From Campylobacter hepaticus (lineage in GTDB: Bacteria; Campylobacterota; Campylobacteria; Campylobacterales; Campylobacteraceae), in the NCBI RefSeq assembly GCF_001687475.2, contig NZ_CP031611.1, positions 248,001-312,000 on the forward strand: a stretch of 64,000 nucleotides of DNA, given 5' to 3'. Within the stretch, counting starts at the first letter, position 1. Every line of letters begins with the position of its first letter. Below the pieces are notes generated by a model. It did no database searches and had not been told where the DNA came from. It was given only the letters and a program-made list of their open reading frames with translations. The position numbers and the translations under genes are program-made. Below are positions 17,265-27,972 of this stretch, piece after piece.

Positions 17265-18121
17265 CTAGCAAAGCGTCTATGAAAGAAAAAATACTCCCAA
17301 GGTCTTTTTTTAATCATTGCTTCACAAGTTTGTGCTTGATAAAGTGTAAGTTCTTCTAGGGTAGTATTTCTTGGATCTTTGGGTTTGAAAAATTCTATAC
17401 AAAATTGATTGAATTTATTTTTATAAACATAAACAGGAATGATTAGAGCATCACTTTTTTGTGCTATAAAGCTTGCACCCATTTGATAATTTACTTCTTT
17501 GTTGAAAAAACTGATTTTTATGCTTTCATTGTCTGTGCAATCTTGATCGGTTAGCAATCCTAAAGATCTTCCTCGCTTTAAAGCACTTAGCATTTGTTTT
17601 AAGCCGCCTTTTTTATCAATAAGTTGTATATTAAATTGAGTGCGATTTTGGCTTAAAATTTTATACATAACTTCACTTTTTAGTTTTTTCCCTACTATAG
17701 ATATAGGTCCATATTTTGCCGCATAAGCAAGACTTAAAATTTCCCAATTTCCATAATGTGCTGTAGTAAAAATGATAGGACGCTTATTTGCTAAAGCTTG
17801 CGTTAAAAAGTTTTCATTGATAAATTGAACCTTATTGAGTATTTTTTCTTTTGTAGTATTTTGATTTTTTAAGCAGTCAATACCAAGTTGGGCAAAATTT
17901 TTATAGATTTTTAGAGCAATTTTATCGCGTTTTTTTTTATCATAAGCGGGAAAGCAAATTTGTAAATTAGTATCAATAATTTTACGGTGTTTTTTATTAA
18001 GATAAAAAGTAATTCTTGCAGTGATTAAGGCTAAAAAATTTAATATGAAATGAGGCATAAAAATAATAAAAAATTTTAAAATGAAATAAAGACTAAGGTA
18101 TAAATTATCTTTATTTTTCAT
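17240..18121 (-). CDS. htrB: Lipid A acyltransferase HtrB/WaaM
   Basis: This inner-membrane enzyme transfers a secondary acyl chain to Kdo-lipid A. The 293-residue protein has an N-terminal membrane anchor (FILKFFIIFMPHFILNFLALI), the catalytic H-x4-E motif in IFTTAHYGNWEILSLAY, and the later RGRSLGLLTDQDC and RPWEYFFFHRRF blocks of the LpxL/HtrB family. It overlaps the waaC stop by 11 bases and belongs to the waaC-htrB unit at the start of the LOS cluster. Confidence 0.93.
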   Translation of the reverse strand: MKNKDNLYLSLYFILKFFIIFMPHFILNFLALITARITFYLNKKHRKIIDTNLQICFPAYDKKKRDKIALKIYKNFAQLGIDCLKNQNTTKEKILNKVQFINENFLTQALANKRPIIFTTAHYGNWEILSLAYAAKYGPISIVGKKLKSEVMYKILSQNRTQFNIQLIDKKGGLKQMLSALKRGRSLGLLTDQDCTDNESIKISFFNKEVNYQMGASFIAQKSDALIIPVYVYKNKFNQFCIEFFKPKDPRNTTLEELTLYQAQTCEAMIKKRPWEYFFFHRRFASYSEELYK

Positions 18122-19139
18122 TAAGCAGGCTTTTAGCGAGTTTAAAGATATCTTCTTCTTCTATAAGTGTGATGCAAAAATCACTTTTATCAATGTGTTT
18201 AGCATCTTGGATCTTTTTACCCGCATCAATAATTTTATTAATATTAGTTTTAAAAGCATTCCTATGGCTAGGTGTAGCACCAAAAATAGTAATAGAAGGT
18301 TTGTTTAAAGCAAAAGCTAAGTGTGTTGGTCCGCTATCATTTCCTATGATCAAGTTCATCATTTTAGTAAAAGCCATAAGTTCTTCAAGGTTGAATTTGG
18401 GTGCTAAGCTTATATGAATTTCATCAATACCACTAAGATTTAAAACTTCTTTGGCAAAATTATGTTCTTTTGTATTACCCCAAGCTAGCCAAATTTTTGC
18501 TTTTTGGAATTCATTGATTAAAAGTTTGCATAATATAGCAAGTTTGGTTTTTGGATAAATTTTATTTTCTACGCTTGAACCTACATGTATGAGTATATTT
18601 TGCTTATTTTTATCAAGTTGTAATTTTTCATTTAAGGCTTCTTTTAAATTATTATTAATTTTAAAAACATCTTGTTTAAAGGCTAAATCTTTAGCACTAA
18701 AGTCTGTATTAAGCATAAAAGAAGCAAGACTTAAATATCTCACAAAAACATTTTCATTGTAATCAATGCTGAGCTTTTGATTATAAAAATTATGTGCAAA
18801 ACTTTCTTTTAAACTTGCTTTATCAAAGCCAAAATTATTTTTACTTAAAATTCTACTTACAATAGAAGATTTTATGAGTCCTTGTAAATCCATAACAGCA
18901 TCATAATGGTTTTTTCTTGCATTTAAAAGAATTTTGAGACTTTTAAGTATTTTTTTATCTTTTAAAGGTAAAGCATAAAGTTTATCTATTAAGGGATGAT
19001 TTTTAAGTATGCCTTCAAATTTGATATCTACAAACCAATGAATTTCTATATCTTTTTTGAACTTTTTGATAAATTGTAAAACTGCTGCACTTTGTATAAT
19101 ATCTCCAAGCGCTGATAAACGAACGATTGCTATTTTCAT
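18111..19139 (-). CDS. waaC: Heptosyltransferase I WaaC
   Basis: WaaC adds the first heptose to Kdo of the LOS inner core. The 342-residue GT9 protein starts MKIAIVRLSALGDIIQSAAVL. It has AVMDLQGLIKSSIVSRIL, ILIHVGSSVENKIYPKTK, NLIIGNDSGPTHLAFALNKP and TIFGATPSHRN, the family nucleotide-sugar site. It is the first gene of the minus-strand LOS unit and diverges from the exonuclease gene at 19207. With waaF (1948-2901) it brackets the variable LOS core region. Confidence 0.95.
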   Translation of the reverse strand: MKIAIVRLSALGDIIQSAAVLQFIKKFKKDIEIHWFVDIKFEGILKNHPLIDKLYALPLKDKKILKSLKILLNARKNHYDAVMDLQGLIKSSIVSRILSKNNFGFDKASLKESFAHNFYNQKLSIDYNENVFVRYLSLASFMLNTDFSAKDLAFKQDVFKINNNLKEALNEKLQLDKNKQNILIHVGSSVENKIYPKTKLAILCKLLINEFQKAKIWLAWGNTKEHNFAKEVLNLSGIDEIHISLAPKFNLEELMAFTKMMNLIIGNDSGPTHLAFALNKPSITIFGATPSHRNAFKTNINKIIDAGKKIQDAKHIDKSDFCITLIEEEDIFKLAKSLLNEK

Positions 19140-19206
19140 GAAAGAACCTAATTATTGAAAATTTCTGATATGATTTTAGCAAAATTATTTAAAAAAAGGT
19201 TAAAAA

Positions 19207-20001
19207 ATGATAAAAAATAAAGATTATATTTGTGTTTTTGATTGTGAAAGTGTACCTGATGCTGATCTTATTCGTAAAACTTTAAATTTTCAAGGAAGTG
19301 ATTTAGAAGTAAGTTTACAAGCATTAAAATGGCAAAAAGAACAAAGCGGGAATGAGTTTTTGCCTTTACCTTATCATAAAATTATTAGCATTTGTGCGGT
19401 TTTAAGCGATAGTTTTGGAAAATTTATAAAAGTCAATAAAATTGAGGGAAATAGCGAAAAAGAAATGATTGCTAGTTTTTTTAATTTTATTGAAAAATAT
19501 GAACCAAAATTAGTGAGCTTTAATGGTAAAAATTTCGATATGCCTGTACTTGTTTTAAGAGCTTTAAAATATAATATTAAAGCAGCTACTTATCTTGATA
19601 CGCAAAGTGATAAATGGAATAATTATAAAACAAGATTTTCAGAACTTAAACATTGTGATTTGTATGAATCTTTGGGGGTAAATGGGCGTGGAATTAAACT
19701 TGATCTTATATGTTCTATGGCAGGTTTACCAGGAAAATATGATATACATGGGGATGCGGTGATGGAACTTTTTTATCAAGATAAACTTGAAAAAATTCAT
19801 GAATATTGTGAAAGCGATGTTTTAAACACTTATATGCTTTTTTTAAAGTATGAATTGATTAAATCTAATGTGAATCAAGAAGATTATATTTATTTTCTTA
19901 CTTGTATGTGTGATTATTTACGTTTAAAAAAGGCAAATAGGTCTTATATGGAAATTTTTATTGAGGCTTGTGAGACTGAAATCTTAAATTTTCAATCTTG
20001 A
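19207..20001 (+). CDS. Predicted 3'-5' exonuclease, PolB-like (DUF2233/PF10108 type)
   Basis: The 264-residue protein has a DnaQ/PolB-type exonuclease layout: exo I VFDCESVPDADL near residue 12 (DxE), exo II LVSFNGKNFDMPVLVLRAL near residue 105, LKHCDLYESL, and exo III-like HEYCESDVLNTYMLF near residue 200. It probably acts on single-stranded nucleic acid; its biological role is not established. The gene sits between waaC and gne in C. jejuni as well, so it is backbone rather than an LOS gene. It has AAAAAGG before the ATG. The PF number is from memory. Confidence 0.75.
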   Translation: MIKNKDYICVFDCESVPDADLIRKTLNFQGSDLEVSLQALKWQKEQSGNEFLPLPYHKIISICAVLSDSFGKFIKVNKIEGNSEKEMIASFFNFIEKYEPKLVSFNGKNFDMPVLVLRALKYNIKAATYLDTQSDKWNNYKTRFSELKHCDLYESLGVNGRGIKLDLICSMAGLPGKYDIHGDAVMELFYQDKLEKIHEYCESDVLNTYMLFLKYELIKSNVNQEDYIYFLTCMCDYLRLKKANRSYMEIFIEACETEILNFQS

Positions 20002-20061
20002 ATATTAAAAAAAATATATTAAAATTTCTTTTAGTCTAAATTTTAAGATAAGGAAAGATTA

Positions 20062-21048
20062 ATGAAAATTCTTATTAGCGGTGGTGCAGGTTATATTGGT
20101 TCTCATACTTTAAGGCAGTTTTTAAAAACCGATTATGAAATTAGTGTTTTAGATAATCTTTCTAAAGGATCTAAAATTGCAATAGAGGATTTAAAAAGTA
20201 TACGTCATTTTGATTTTTTTGAACAAGATTTAAGTGATTTTAAAAGTATAAAAACTCTTTTTGAAAGGGAAAAATTTGACACTGTTGTTCATTTTGCTGC
20301 TAGTATCGAAGTTTTTGAGAGCATGCAAAATCCTTTAAAATATTATATGAATAATACTGCAAATACAAGTAATTTAATACAAACTTGTATACAAACAGGG
20401 GTGAAGAATTTTATATTTTCTTCAACAGCAGCTACTTATGGAGAGCCTCAAAGTTCTGTTGTAAGTGAAACAAGTGCTTTGATGCCTATTAATCCTTATG
20501 GGCGTAGTAAGTTAATGAGTGAAGATATTTTACGCGATGCAAGCATGGCACATCCTGAGTTTAAATATTGTATTTTAAGATATTTTAATGTTGCAGGTGC
20601 TTGTATGGATTATAAATTAGGTCAACGTTATGAAAAGGCAACCTTGCTTATAAAAGTTGCAGCTGAATGTGCTGCGAAAAAACGAGATAAAATTTTTATT
20701 TTTGGAAATGATTACGATACAAAAGATGGTACTTGTATTAGAGATTTTATTCATGTTGATGATATTTCTAGTGCACATTTAGCAGCTTTAGAATATTTAA
20801 AAGATCATGAAAGTAATATTTTTAATGTAGCTTATGGACATGGTTTTAGTGTGAAAGAAGTTATTGAGACTATGAAAAAGGTTAGTGGGGTTGATTTTAA
20901 AGTTGAGTTTGCCCCACGTCGCGCTGGAGATCCTAGTGTATTGATTGCTGATGCAAGTAAAATAAGAAGTCTTACTTCTTGGCAGCCAAAATATGATGAT
21001 TTAGAGCTTATTTGTAAGTCTGCTTTTGAATGGGAAAAACAGTGTTAA
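20062..21048 (+). CDS. gne: UDP-GlcNAc/Glc 4-epimerase Gne
   Basis: Gne interconverts UDP-GlcNAc and UDP-GalNAc (and UDP-Glc/Gal), supplying GalNAc for N-glycan, LOS and capsule. The 328-residue SDR enzyme has the NAD motif [26 protein letters not shown], the catalytic [10 protein letters not shown] and YGRSKLMSE (YxxxK), and [15 protein letters not shown]. It is the first gene of the pgl transcription unit here, with AAGGAAAG before the ATG. Its stop overlaps the GTG start of pglK, suggesting coupled translation. Confidence 0.95.
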   Translation: MKILISGGAGYIGSHTLRQFLKTDYEISVLDNLSKGSKIAIEDLKSIRHFDFFEQDLSDFKSIKTLFEREKFDTVVHFAASIEVFESMQNPLKYYMNNTANTSNLIQTCIQTGVKNFIFSSTAATYGEPQSSVVSETSALMPINPYGRSKLMSEDILRDASMAHPEFKYCILRYFNVAGACMDYKLGQRYEKATLLIKVAAECAAKKRDKIFIFGNDYDTKDGTCIRDFIHVDDISSAHLAALEYLKDHESNIFNVAYGHGFSVKEVIETMKKVSGVDFKVEFAPRRAGDPSVLIADASKIRSLTSWQPKYDDLELICKSAFEWEKQC

Positions 21049-22736
21049 GAAAACTTTTTTTTATTTTAAATAAAGAGGATAAAAAATTTTTATTTTTTTT
21101 ACTTATTTTTTCAGTATTTATTTCTTTTATAGAAACTTTTTCAATTTCTTTGGTAATGCCTTTTATTGCTTTAGCGAGTGATTTTTCTTATTTTGATAAA
21201 AATGATTATCTTATTAGGATAAAAGAGTATTTAAATATCCCTATTTTTGAAATTGTTGTTTATTTTGGTATAGGATTGATTATCTTTTACCTTTTTAGAT
21301 CTTTATTAAATGCTTATTATTTTTATCTTTTGGCAAAATTTTCTAAAGGGCGTTATCATGTTATAGCTTATAAGGTTTTTTCTAGATTTTTAAACATTAA
21401 TTATGAAAAATTTAGTGCAAAAAATCAATCTGAAGTTTTAAAATCTATAACAGGTGAGGTTTATAATCTAAGTACTATGATTTCATCCTTTTTATTATTA
21501 ATGAGTGAAATTTTTGTAGTATTTTTACTTTATTCTTTAATGCTTTTTGTTAATTATAAGATCACTTTATTGTTGAGTGTGTTTATGATATTTAATGCTT
21601 TTATTTTAGTTAAAATTTTAAGTCCTATTATTAAAAAAGCTGGAAATAAACGTGAAGAATCTATGAAAAATTTTTTTGAAATTTTAAATACTAATTTGAA
21701 TAATTTTAAATTTATTAAACTTAAAACCAAAGAAGAAGGAGTGTTAAGCCTTTTTAAAAAACAAAGTGAAGTTTTTTCTAGGGCAAATATTATTAATGAA
21801 AGTATAGGAGCTATTCCTAGGATTTATCTTGAAGGCATGGGCTTTTGTGTTTTGGTTTTTATTGTGGTTTTTTTGGTTTTAAAAAATGAGGGTGATATTT
21901 CTGGAATTTTATCTACAATTTCTATTTTTGTTTTAGCTCTTTATCGTTTAATGCCAAGTGCTAATCGCATTATTACAAGTTATCATGATTTATTGTATTA
22001 TTATCCTTCTTTAAATATTATTTATCAAAATTTGCAACAAGAAGAAGAAAATTTAGGGGAAGAAAAGATTGATTTTAATAAAGAGTTAAAAATTGATAAT
22101 CTTAGTTTTGCTTATGAGGGTAAAAAATATTTATTTAAAAATTTAAATTTAAAGATTAAAAAAGGTGAAAAAATTGCTTTTGTTGGAGAAAGTGGCTGTG
22201 GAAAAAGTACTTTAGTAGATCTTATTATTGGACTTTTAAAACCTAAAGAAGGACAAATTTTCATTGATGATCAAGAATTAAGTGCAAAAAATGTTAAAAA
22301 TTATCGTCAAAAAATAGGTTATATTCCTCAAAATATTTATCTTTTTAATGATAGTATTGCTAAAAATATTACTTTTGGAGATAAAATTGATGAAAAAAGA
22401 CTTTATGAGGTTATTAAACAAGCTAATTTAGAAGATTTTATCAAAAGTCTAGAACAAGGGGTATATACTAAAGTAGGTGATGGGGGTAATAATTTAAGTG
22501 GGGGACAAAAACAACGCATTGCTATAGCAAGGGCTTTGTATTTAAAACCTGAAATTTTGGTCCTTGATGAAGCAACTTCAGCACTTGATATTCAAAGTGA
22601 AGCAAAAATTATGGATGAGCTTTATAAAATTTCAAAAGATAAAACTATGATAGTTATCGCTCACCGTCTTTCGACAATAAAAGAATGTGATAGGATTTAT
22701 TGTTTGGATCAAGGTGAACTTAAAGAGGGGAAATAG
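21042..22736 (+). CDS. pglK: ATP-driven lipid-linked oligosaccharide flippase PglK
   Basis: PglK flips the undecaprenyl-diphosphate heptasaccharide across the inner membrane. The 564-residue half-ABC transporter has an N-terminal six-helix membrane domain ([33 protein letters not shown]). Its nucleotide-binding domain has Walker [10 protein letters not shown], signature LSGGQKQR, Walker [14 protein letters not shown] and the switch His in IAHRLST. I chose GTG 21042, overlapping the gne stop, because it gives the C. jejuni N-terminus (LRKLFFIL); the ATG at 21030 would add four residues. The stop is followed at once by pglH. Confidence 0.95.
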   Translation: MLRKLFFILNKEDKKFLFFLLIFSVFISFIETFSISLVMPFIALASDFSYFDKNDYLIRIKEYLNIPIFEIVVYFGIGLIIFYLFRSLLNAYYFYLLAKFSKGRYHVIAYKVFSRFLNINYEKFSAKNQSEVLKSITGEVYNLSTMISSFLLLMSEIFVVFLLYSLMLFVNYKITLLLSVFMIFNAFILVKILSPIIKKAGNKREESMKNFFEILNTNLNNFKFIKLKTKEEGVLSLFKKQSEVFSRANIINESIGAIPRIYLEGMGFCVLVFIVVFLVLKNEGDISGILSTISIFVLALYRLMPSANRIITSYHDLLYYYPSLNIIYQNLQQEEENLGEEKIDFNKELKIDNLSFAYEGKKYLFKNLNLKIKKGEKIAFVGESGCGKSTLVDLIIGLLKPKEGQIFIDDQELSAKNVKNYRQKIGYIPQNIYLFNDSIAKNITFGDKIDEKRLYEVIKQANLEDFIKSLEQGVYTKVGDGGNNLSGGQKQRIAIARALYLKPEILVLDEATSALDIQSEAKIMDELYKISKDKTMIVIAHRLSTIKECDRIYCLDQGELKEGK

Positions 22737-22738
22737 TG

Positions 22739-23815
22739 ATGAAAATAAGTTTTATTATAGCAACTTTAAATTCTGGTGGAGCTGAACGTGTTTTGGTAAC
22801 TTTAGCAAATGCATTTTGCAAAGAACATGAAGTAAGTATTATTAAATTTCATCCAGAAAATTCTTTTTATAAGCTTGAAGAAAATATTAAAATTATTACT
22901 TTGAAGCAATTTAGATTTGATAGCTTGTATCATAAAATTTTTAGTCGTTTTAAAAAAATATTTGCCCTAAGAAAAGCTTTAAAAGAAAGCGAAGCCGATA
23001 TTTTTATTTCTTTTTTAGATACAACAAATATTGCCTGTATTGTTGCGAGTTTGGGGCTTAAAATTCCTTTAATTATTTGCGAACATAGTAATAAAGCTTA
23101 TTTAAAATCTAAAATTTGGTATTTTTTAAGACGCATAAGTTATCCTTTTTGTGATGCTTTAACTGTGCTTGGAAATGATGATAAAAAATATTATGAAAAA
23201 TTTGTTAAAAATGTAAGAGTATTGCTTAATCCTTGCCATTTTAGCGATGCTGTTTTTTTAGATTCTGATTTGAAAAAAGAAAATTTAGTTTTATTTATCG
23301 GGCGCCTAGATCAAAATAAAAATCCTGCAATGTTTTTAAAGGCTATAGCCCATTTAGATAAAATTTTGCAAGAAAGTTGTGAATTTATTGTAGTAGGAGA
23401 TGGGCAATTAAAACAAGAGCTTGAATATAAGGCAAAATCTTTAAAAATAAGAGTTAAATTTTTAGGTCATATTGAAAATGTTCAAGTTCTTTATGAAAGA
23501 GCAAAAATACTTTGTCTTTGTTCTTTTATGGAGGGCTTGCCAACCGTTTTAATTGAAAGTTTATATTTTGAAGTTTGTAGAATTTCAAGTACTTATTATA
23601 GTGGAGCTAAGGATTTAATTAGGCATGATTATGATGGGTTTTTGGTTGCTTGTGATGATGAAATAGCTTTGGCAAAAAAAATTGAATTTGTTTTAAAAAA
23701 TGAATATTTAAGAAAAAAAATAGTATTAAATGCTAAAAAACGATGTAAAGATTTTGAAATTTTAAATATTAAAAATCAGTGGCTTGAGCTTATAAATGAG
23801 GTAAAAAATGCCTAA
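22739..23815 (+). CDS. pglH: N-glycan polymerase PglH (GalNAc transferase)
   Basis: PglH adds three successive alpha-1,4-GalNAc residues to the growing lipid-linked glycan at the inner membrane. The 358-residue GT4 protein begins MKISFIIATLNSGGAERVLV. It has VLFIGRLDQNKNPAMFLKAI, IVVGDGQLKQELE, FLGHIENV and SFMEGLPTVLIESL, with the E-x7-E donor site. ATG 22739 is preferred over GTG 22736 because GAGGGG sits eight bases before it. The end overlaps pglI by 8 bases. Confidence 0.95.
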   Translation: MKISFIIATLNSGGAERVLVTLANAFCKEHEVSIIKFHPENSFYKLEENIKIITLKQFRFDSLYHKIFSRFKKIFALRKALKESEADIFISFLDTTNIACIVASLGLKIPLIICEHSNKAYLKSKIWYFLRRISYPFCDALTVLGNDDKKYYEKFVKNVRVLLNPCHFSDAVFLDSDLKKENLVLFIGRLDQNKNPAMFLKAIAHLDKILQESCEFIVVGDGQLKQELEYKAKSLKIRVKFLGHIENVQVLYERAKILCLCSFMEGLPTVLIESLYFEVCRISSTYYSGAKDLIRHDYDGFLVACDDEIALAKKIEFVLKNEYLRKKIVLNAKKRCKDFEILNIKNQWLELINEVKNA

Positions 23816-24737
23816 ACTTTCTATTATCGTTCCTACTTATAATCGTTCAGTTTTATTAAAAAAGGCACTTGAAAGTATTCAAAATCAAGATTTTAAAGAT
23901 TTAGAAATTATTGTAAGTGATGATAATTCTAATGATAATACTCAAAGCGTGATTAAAGCTTTACAAAAAGATGATCAGCGTATCAAATATTTTTTAAATG
24001 AAACTTATAAACAAGGACCAAATGGCAATAAAAATAATGGTTTAGATAAAGCTAGAGGTGAATTTGTAAGTTTTTTAGATGATGATGATGAGCTTTTACC
24101 TCATGCTTTAAGTGTTTTAATGCAAAAAATTGATGAAGGTTATGCTCATGTTTTTGGAAATTGTTTGATAGAAAAAGAAGGTATTTTAAGCAATGAGTTT
24201 AGCGGAAAAGGTTTAAATCAAGATAGTGAAATTTCAAAAAAAGATTTTTTAATGGAGAAATTTCATGGAGAATTTTTTTCTATTTTTAAAAAAACCTTAT
24301 TAGACAATAAACGCTTTAATGAGGAATTTTATGGAAATGAAGTTACTCTTTGGGTGAATTTATATCAAGAAAAAAGTTTTTACATTCATAAAGCTTTGAG
24401 AATTTATCGTATTTTTAGAAAAGATAGTGTGACTTTAGGATCAAATAAACACGCTTATAGGGTGTATTTAGGTTATTTAGAGCTTGCTAAAATTTTAGAA
24501 AATGAATTTAAAGTGAGTAAAGATAAGGATTATAAAAAAGTTTGTGCTAGGCATTATAAAATGGCAGCATACTATGCAAAACTTGCTCAAAATTATAAAA
24601 AATTATATCAATGTTTATTTAAAAGTTTGAGTATAAAAATAAATACTCCTGCTTTGATATTACTCATTTTAAGTATAATTCCAAGTAAGTGGATTGTAAA
24701 ATTATCAAAAATTCGGGTGGCTTTATGCAAAAACTAG
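23808..24737 (+). CDS. pglI: Branching glucosyltransferase PglI
   Basis: PglI adds the single beta-1,3-glucose branch to the N-glycan. The 309-residue GT2 enzyme has KLSIIVPTYNRSVLLKKALE, IIVSDDNSNDNTQ, ARGEFVSFLDDDDELLPHA (metal site) and a C-terminal hydrophobic helix (PALILLILSIIPSKWIV) that would anchor it to the membrane. It lies in the fixed order pglH-pglI-pglJ and overlaps both neighbours. Confidence 0.95.
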   Translation: MPKLSIIVPTYNRSVLLKKALESIQNQDFKDLEIIVSDDNSNDNTQSVIKALQKDDQRIKYFLNETYKQGPNGNKNNGLDKARGEFVSFLDDDDELLPHALSVLMQKIDEGYAHVFGNCLIEKEGILSNEFSGKGLNQDSEISKKDFLMEKFHGEFFSIFKKTLLDNKRFNEEFYGNEVTLWVNLYQEKSFYIHKALRIYRIFRKDSVTLGSNKHAYRVYLGYLELAKILENEFKVSKDKDYKKVCARHYKMAAYYAKLAQNYKKLYQCLFKSLSIKINTPALILLILSIIPSKWIVKLSKIRVALCKN

Positions 24738-25822
24738 CAATTTTTATTTATTCTTTAGGAAGTGGTGGAGCTGAAAGGGTTGTGGCAACTTTGTTACCTA
24801 TTTTGAGTTTGAAGTTTGAAGTGCATTTGATTTTAATGAATGATAAAATCTCTTATGAAATTCCTGAGTGTAAAATTCATTTTTTAGAATATTCAAAACC
24901 CAATGAAAATCCTATTTTAAAATTTTTAAAATTACCTTTTTTAGCTTTAAAATATAAAACAATTTGTAAACAATTATGCATTGATACAGAATTTGTTTTT
25001 TTAAATCGTCCCAATTATGTAGCTTTAATAGCGAAAATTTTAGGAAATAAAACACGTCTTGTGATCAATGAATGCACGACTCCAAGTGTTATGTATGCAA
25101 AAAATAATCTTAATGCTTTAATAAATAAATTGTTAATTTCTTTACTTTATCCAAGAGCAAATTTGATTTTAGCTAATTCTCAAGGAAATTTAAAAGATTT
25201 AATCCAAAATTTTAACATACCTTCTCAAAAATGTGAAATTTTATATAATGCTATTGATTTAGAAAATATAGAACAAAAATCCCTTGAAAAAATCTCCTTA
25301 GAAGATAAATTTATTTTAAGTGTAGGTAGACTTGATGAAGGGAAAAATCATGCTTTGTTAATTCGTGCTTATGCTAGATTAAAAACTGACTTAAAGCTTG
25401 TAATTTTAGGCGAAGGTGTATTAAAACATGAACTTTTAGCTTTAATTAAAGGATTAAATTTGCAAAATAAAGTTTTGCTTTTGGGTTTTGATAATAATCC
25501 TTATAAATATATGTCTAGGTGTGAATTTTTTGCTTTTGCTTCAGTGTTCGAAGGCTTTTCAAATGTTTTAATTGAGAGCCTTGCTTGTGGATGTGCTGTA
25601 GTTTGCACTGATCATAAAAGTGGGGCAAGAGAACTTTTTGGTAATGATGAATTTGGACTTTTAGTTGAAGTTGATAATGAAAATTCTATGTTTAATGGTT
25701 TAAAAATCATGCTAGAGGATGATAATTTAAGGCAAGCGTATAAAAATAAAGCTAAAAATAGAGCTTTAGCTTTTGATAAAGTGAAGATTGCACGTGATGC
25801 TTTGAAATATTTATTAGGGTAA
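24725..25822 (+). CDS. pglJ: N-glycan GalNAc transferase PglJ
   Basis: PglJ adds the second GalNAc to the lipid-linked diNAcBac-GalNAc. The 365-residue GT4 protein begins MQKLAIFIYSLGSGGAERVV and contains FILSVGRLDEGKNHALLIRAY, LVILGEGVLKHEL, LLLGFDNNPYKYM and ASVFEGFSNVLIESLAC. ATG 24725 gives the C. jejuni-like N-terminus; an in-frame upstream ATG at 24689 would add 12 unrelated residues inside pglI. It overlaps pglI by 13 bases. Confidence 0.95.
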   Translation: MQKLAIFIYSLGSGGAERVVATLLPILSLKFEVHLILMNDKISYEIPECKIHFLEYSKPNENPILKFLKLPFLALKYKTICKQLCIDTEFVFLNRPNYVALIAKILGNKTRLVINECTTPSVMYAKNNLNALINKLLISLLYPRANLILANSQGNLKDLIQNFNIPSQKCEILYNAIDLENIEQKSLEKISLEDKFILSVGRLDEGKNHALLIRAYARLKTDLKLVILGEGVLKHELLALIKGLNLQNKVLLLGFDNNPYKYMSRCEFFAFASVFEGFSNVLIESLACGCAVVCTDHKSGARELFGNDEFGLLVEVDNENSMFNGLKIMLEDDNLRQAYKNKAKNRALAFDKVKIARDALKYLLG

Positions 25823-25825
25823 AAA

Positions 25826-27964
25826 ATGTTAAAAAGAGAATATTTAAAAAATCCATACTTACTTTTAGGTTTAACGATCTTATTTACTTATGTTTTTAGT
25901 GTGATTTGTAGGCTTTATTGGATTTGGTGGGCGAGTGAATTTGATGAGTATTTTTTTAATAATCAATTAATGATTATTTCAAATGATGGCTATGCTTTTG
26001 CTGAAGGTGCAAGAGATATGATAGCAGGTTTTCATCAGCCTAATGATTTGAGCTATTATGGTTCTTCTTTATCTACTCTTACTTATTGGTTTTATAAAAT
26101 ACTACCTTTTTCATTTGAAAGTATTATTTTGTATATGAGTGTTTTTTTATCTTCTTTGGTGGTTATTCCTATCATTTTAATAGCTCATGAATATAAGCGA
26201 CCTTTAATGGGTTTTATTGCTGCTCTTTTAGCAAGTATAGCAAATAGTTATTATAATCGCACTATGAGTGGATATTATGATACTGATATGCTTGTGATTG
26301 TTTTGCCTATGTTTATTGTATTTTTTATGATAAGAATTATTTTAAAAAAAGATCTTTTTTCTTTAATTATGTTACCTTTATTTGTAGAAGTGTATCTTTG
26401 GTGGTATCCTTCAAGTTATACTTTAAATGTTGCATTAATTGGTCTTTTTTTTATTTATACTTTGATTTTTCATAGGCGTGAAAAGATTTTTTATTTAGCT
26501 CTTATTTTATCTTCTTTTACACTTTCTAAGATAGCATGGTTTTATCAAAGTGCTATTATAACGATATGTTTTGTTTTGTTTGTTTTAGAACAAAAACGTT
26601 TAAATTTTTTAACCATAGGTATTTTGGGATTTTTAACTTTGGTATTTTTGATTTTAAGTGGAGGAGTAGATCCTATATTGTATCAGCTTAAATTTTATAT
26701 TTTTAGAAGTGATGAGAGTGTAGGTTTGACTCAAGGATTTATGTATTTTAATGTTAATCAAACCATACAAGAGGTTGAAAATGTAGATTTGAGTGAATTT
26801 ATGAAAAGAATTAGCGGTAGTCAAATCGTTTTTGTGTTTTCTTTGTTGGGTTTTGTTTTATTAATGAAAGAACGTAAAAGTATTATAATGGCTTTACCTA
26901 TGCTTTTTCTTGGATTTTTAGCTTTAAAAAGTGGATTAAGATTTACTATATATGCTGTGCCTATAATGGCTTTAGGTTTTGGTTTTTTATTGAGTGAATT
27001 AAAAAATATAGTATTTAAAAAATATCATCAATCAGCTTTAAATATTTGTATTTTTATTGCTGTTGTGGCTTTAATTCCTATATTGATTCATATTTACAAT
27101 TATAAAGCTCCAACTGTTTTCTCTCAAAAAGAGGTTTTATTATTAAGTCAATTAAAAAATATAGCTGATAGAGAAGATTATGTAGTAACTTGGTGGGATT
27201 ATGGTTATCCTGTGCGTTATTATAGCGATGTAAAAACTTTAGTAGATGGAGGAAAGCATTTGGGTAAAGATAATTTTTTCCCATCTTTTGTTTTAAGTAA
27301 AGATCAGCAAGCTGCTGCTAATATGGCAAGACTTAGTGTTGAGTATACGGAAAAAAGTTTTTATGCTTTAGGACATGATATTTTAAAAATAGATATTTTA
27401 AAAGCTATGATGAAAGATTATAATCAAAGCAATGTAGATTTATTTTTAGCTTCTTTATCTAAACCTGGATTTGAAATTCATACTCCAAAAACTCGTGATG
27501 TTTATCTTTATATGCCCGCTAGAATGTCTTTGATTTTTTCTACTGTGGCGAGTTTTTCTTTGATTAATTTAAATACAGGTGTTTTGGATAAACCTTTTAC
27601 TTTTAGTACTGCTTATACTATTGATATTAAAAATGGTGAAATTTATCTAAGTAACGGAGCGATTTTAAGTGATGATTTTAGCAGTTTTAAAATAGGTGAT
27701 AGCGTGATTTCAATCAACAGTATTATAGAAATTAATTCTATTAAACAAGGTGAGTATAAAATTACTCCAATTGATGATAAAGCCCAATTTTATATTTTTT
27801 ATTTTAAGGATAATGCCACAAGATATACTCAGTTTATTTTAATGGATAAGCTTATGTTTAATAGTGCTTATGTGCAAATGTTTTTTCTAGGAAATTATGA
27901 TAAAAATTTATTTGATTTAGTTCTTAATTCTAAAGATGCTAAAGTTTTTAAACTTAAAATTTAA
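25826..27964 (+). CDS. pglB: Oligosaccharyltransferase PglB
   Basis: PglB transfers the heptasaccharide from undecaprenyl diphosphate to Asn in D/E-X-N-X-S/T sequons of periplasmic proteins. The 712-residue STT3 protein has about 13 predicted membrane segments, NDGYAFAEGARDMI and YYNRTMSGYYDTDML (acidic metal/catalytic loops), FNVNQTIQEVENVDLS in the flexible loop, and the diagnostic WWDYG at residues 456-460. A C-terminal periplasmic domain follows. The length is one residue less than I recall for C. jejuni PglB (713). It starts three bases after pglJ ends. Confidence 0.97.
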   Translation: MLKREYLKNPYLLLGLTILFTYVFSVICRLYWIWWASEFDEYFFNNQLMIISNDGYAFAEGARDMIAGFHQPNDLSYYGSSLSTLTYWFYKILPFSFESIILYMSVFLSSLVVIPIILIAHEYKRPLMGFIAALLASIANSYYNRTMSGYYDTDMLVIVLPMFIVFFMIRIILKKDLFSLIMLPLFVEVYLWWYPSSYTLNVALIGLFFIYTLIFHRREKIFYLALILSSFTLSKIAWFYQSAIITICFVLFVLEQKRLNFLTIGILGFLTLVFLILSGGVDPILYQLKFYIFRSDESVGLTQGFMYFNVNQTIQEVENVDLSEFMKRISGSQIVFVFSLLGFVLLMKERKSIIMALPMLFLGFLALKSGLRFTIYAVPIMALGFGFLLSELKNIVFKKYHQSALNICIFIAVVALIPILIHIYNYKAPTVFSQKEVLLLSQLKNIADREDYVVTWWDYGYPVRYYSDVKTLVDGGKHLGKDNFFPSFVLSKDQQAAANMARLSVEYTEKSFYALGHDILKIDILKAMMKDYNQSNVDLFLASLSKPGFEIHTPKTRDVYLYMPARMSLIFSTVASFSLINLNTGVLDKPFTFSTAYTIDIKNGEIYLSNGAILSDDFSSFKIGDSVISINSIIEINSIKQGEYKITPIDDKAQFYIFYFKDNATRYTQFILMDKLMFNSAYVQMFFLGNYDKNLFDLVLNSKDAKVFKLKI

Positions 27965-27972
27965 GGATAAAA

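Noticed and set aside
22490-22510. Short G runs in pglK and other genes (five G)
   Set aside because: Runs of five are stable; they lie in motifs such as LSGGQ and are not phase-variable tracts.
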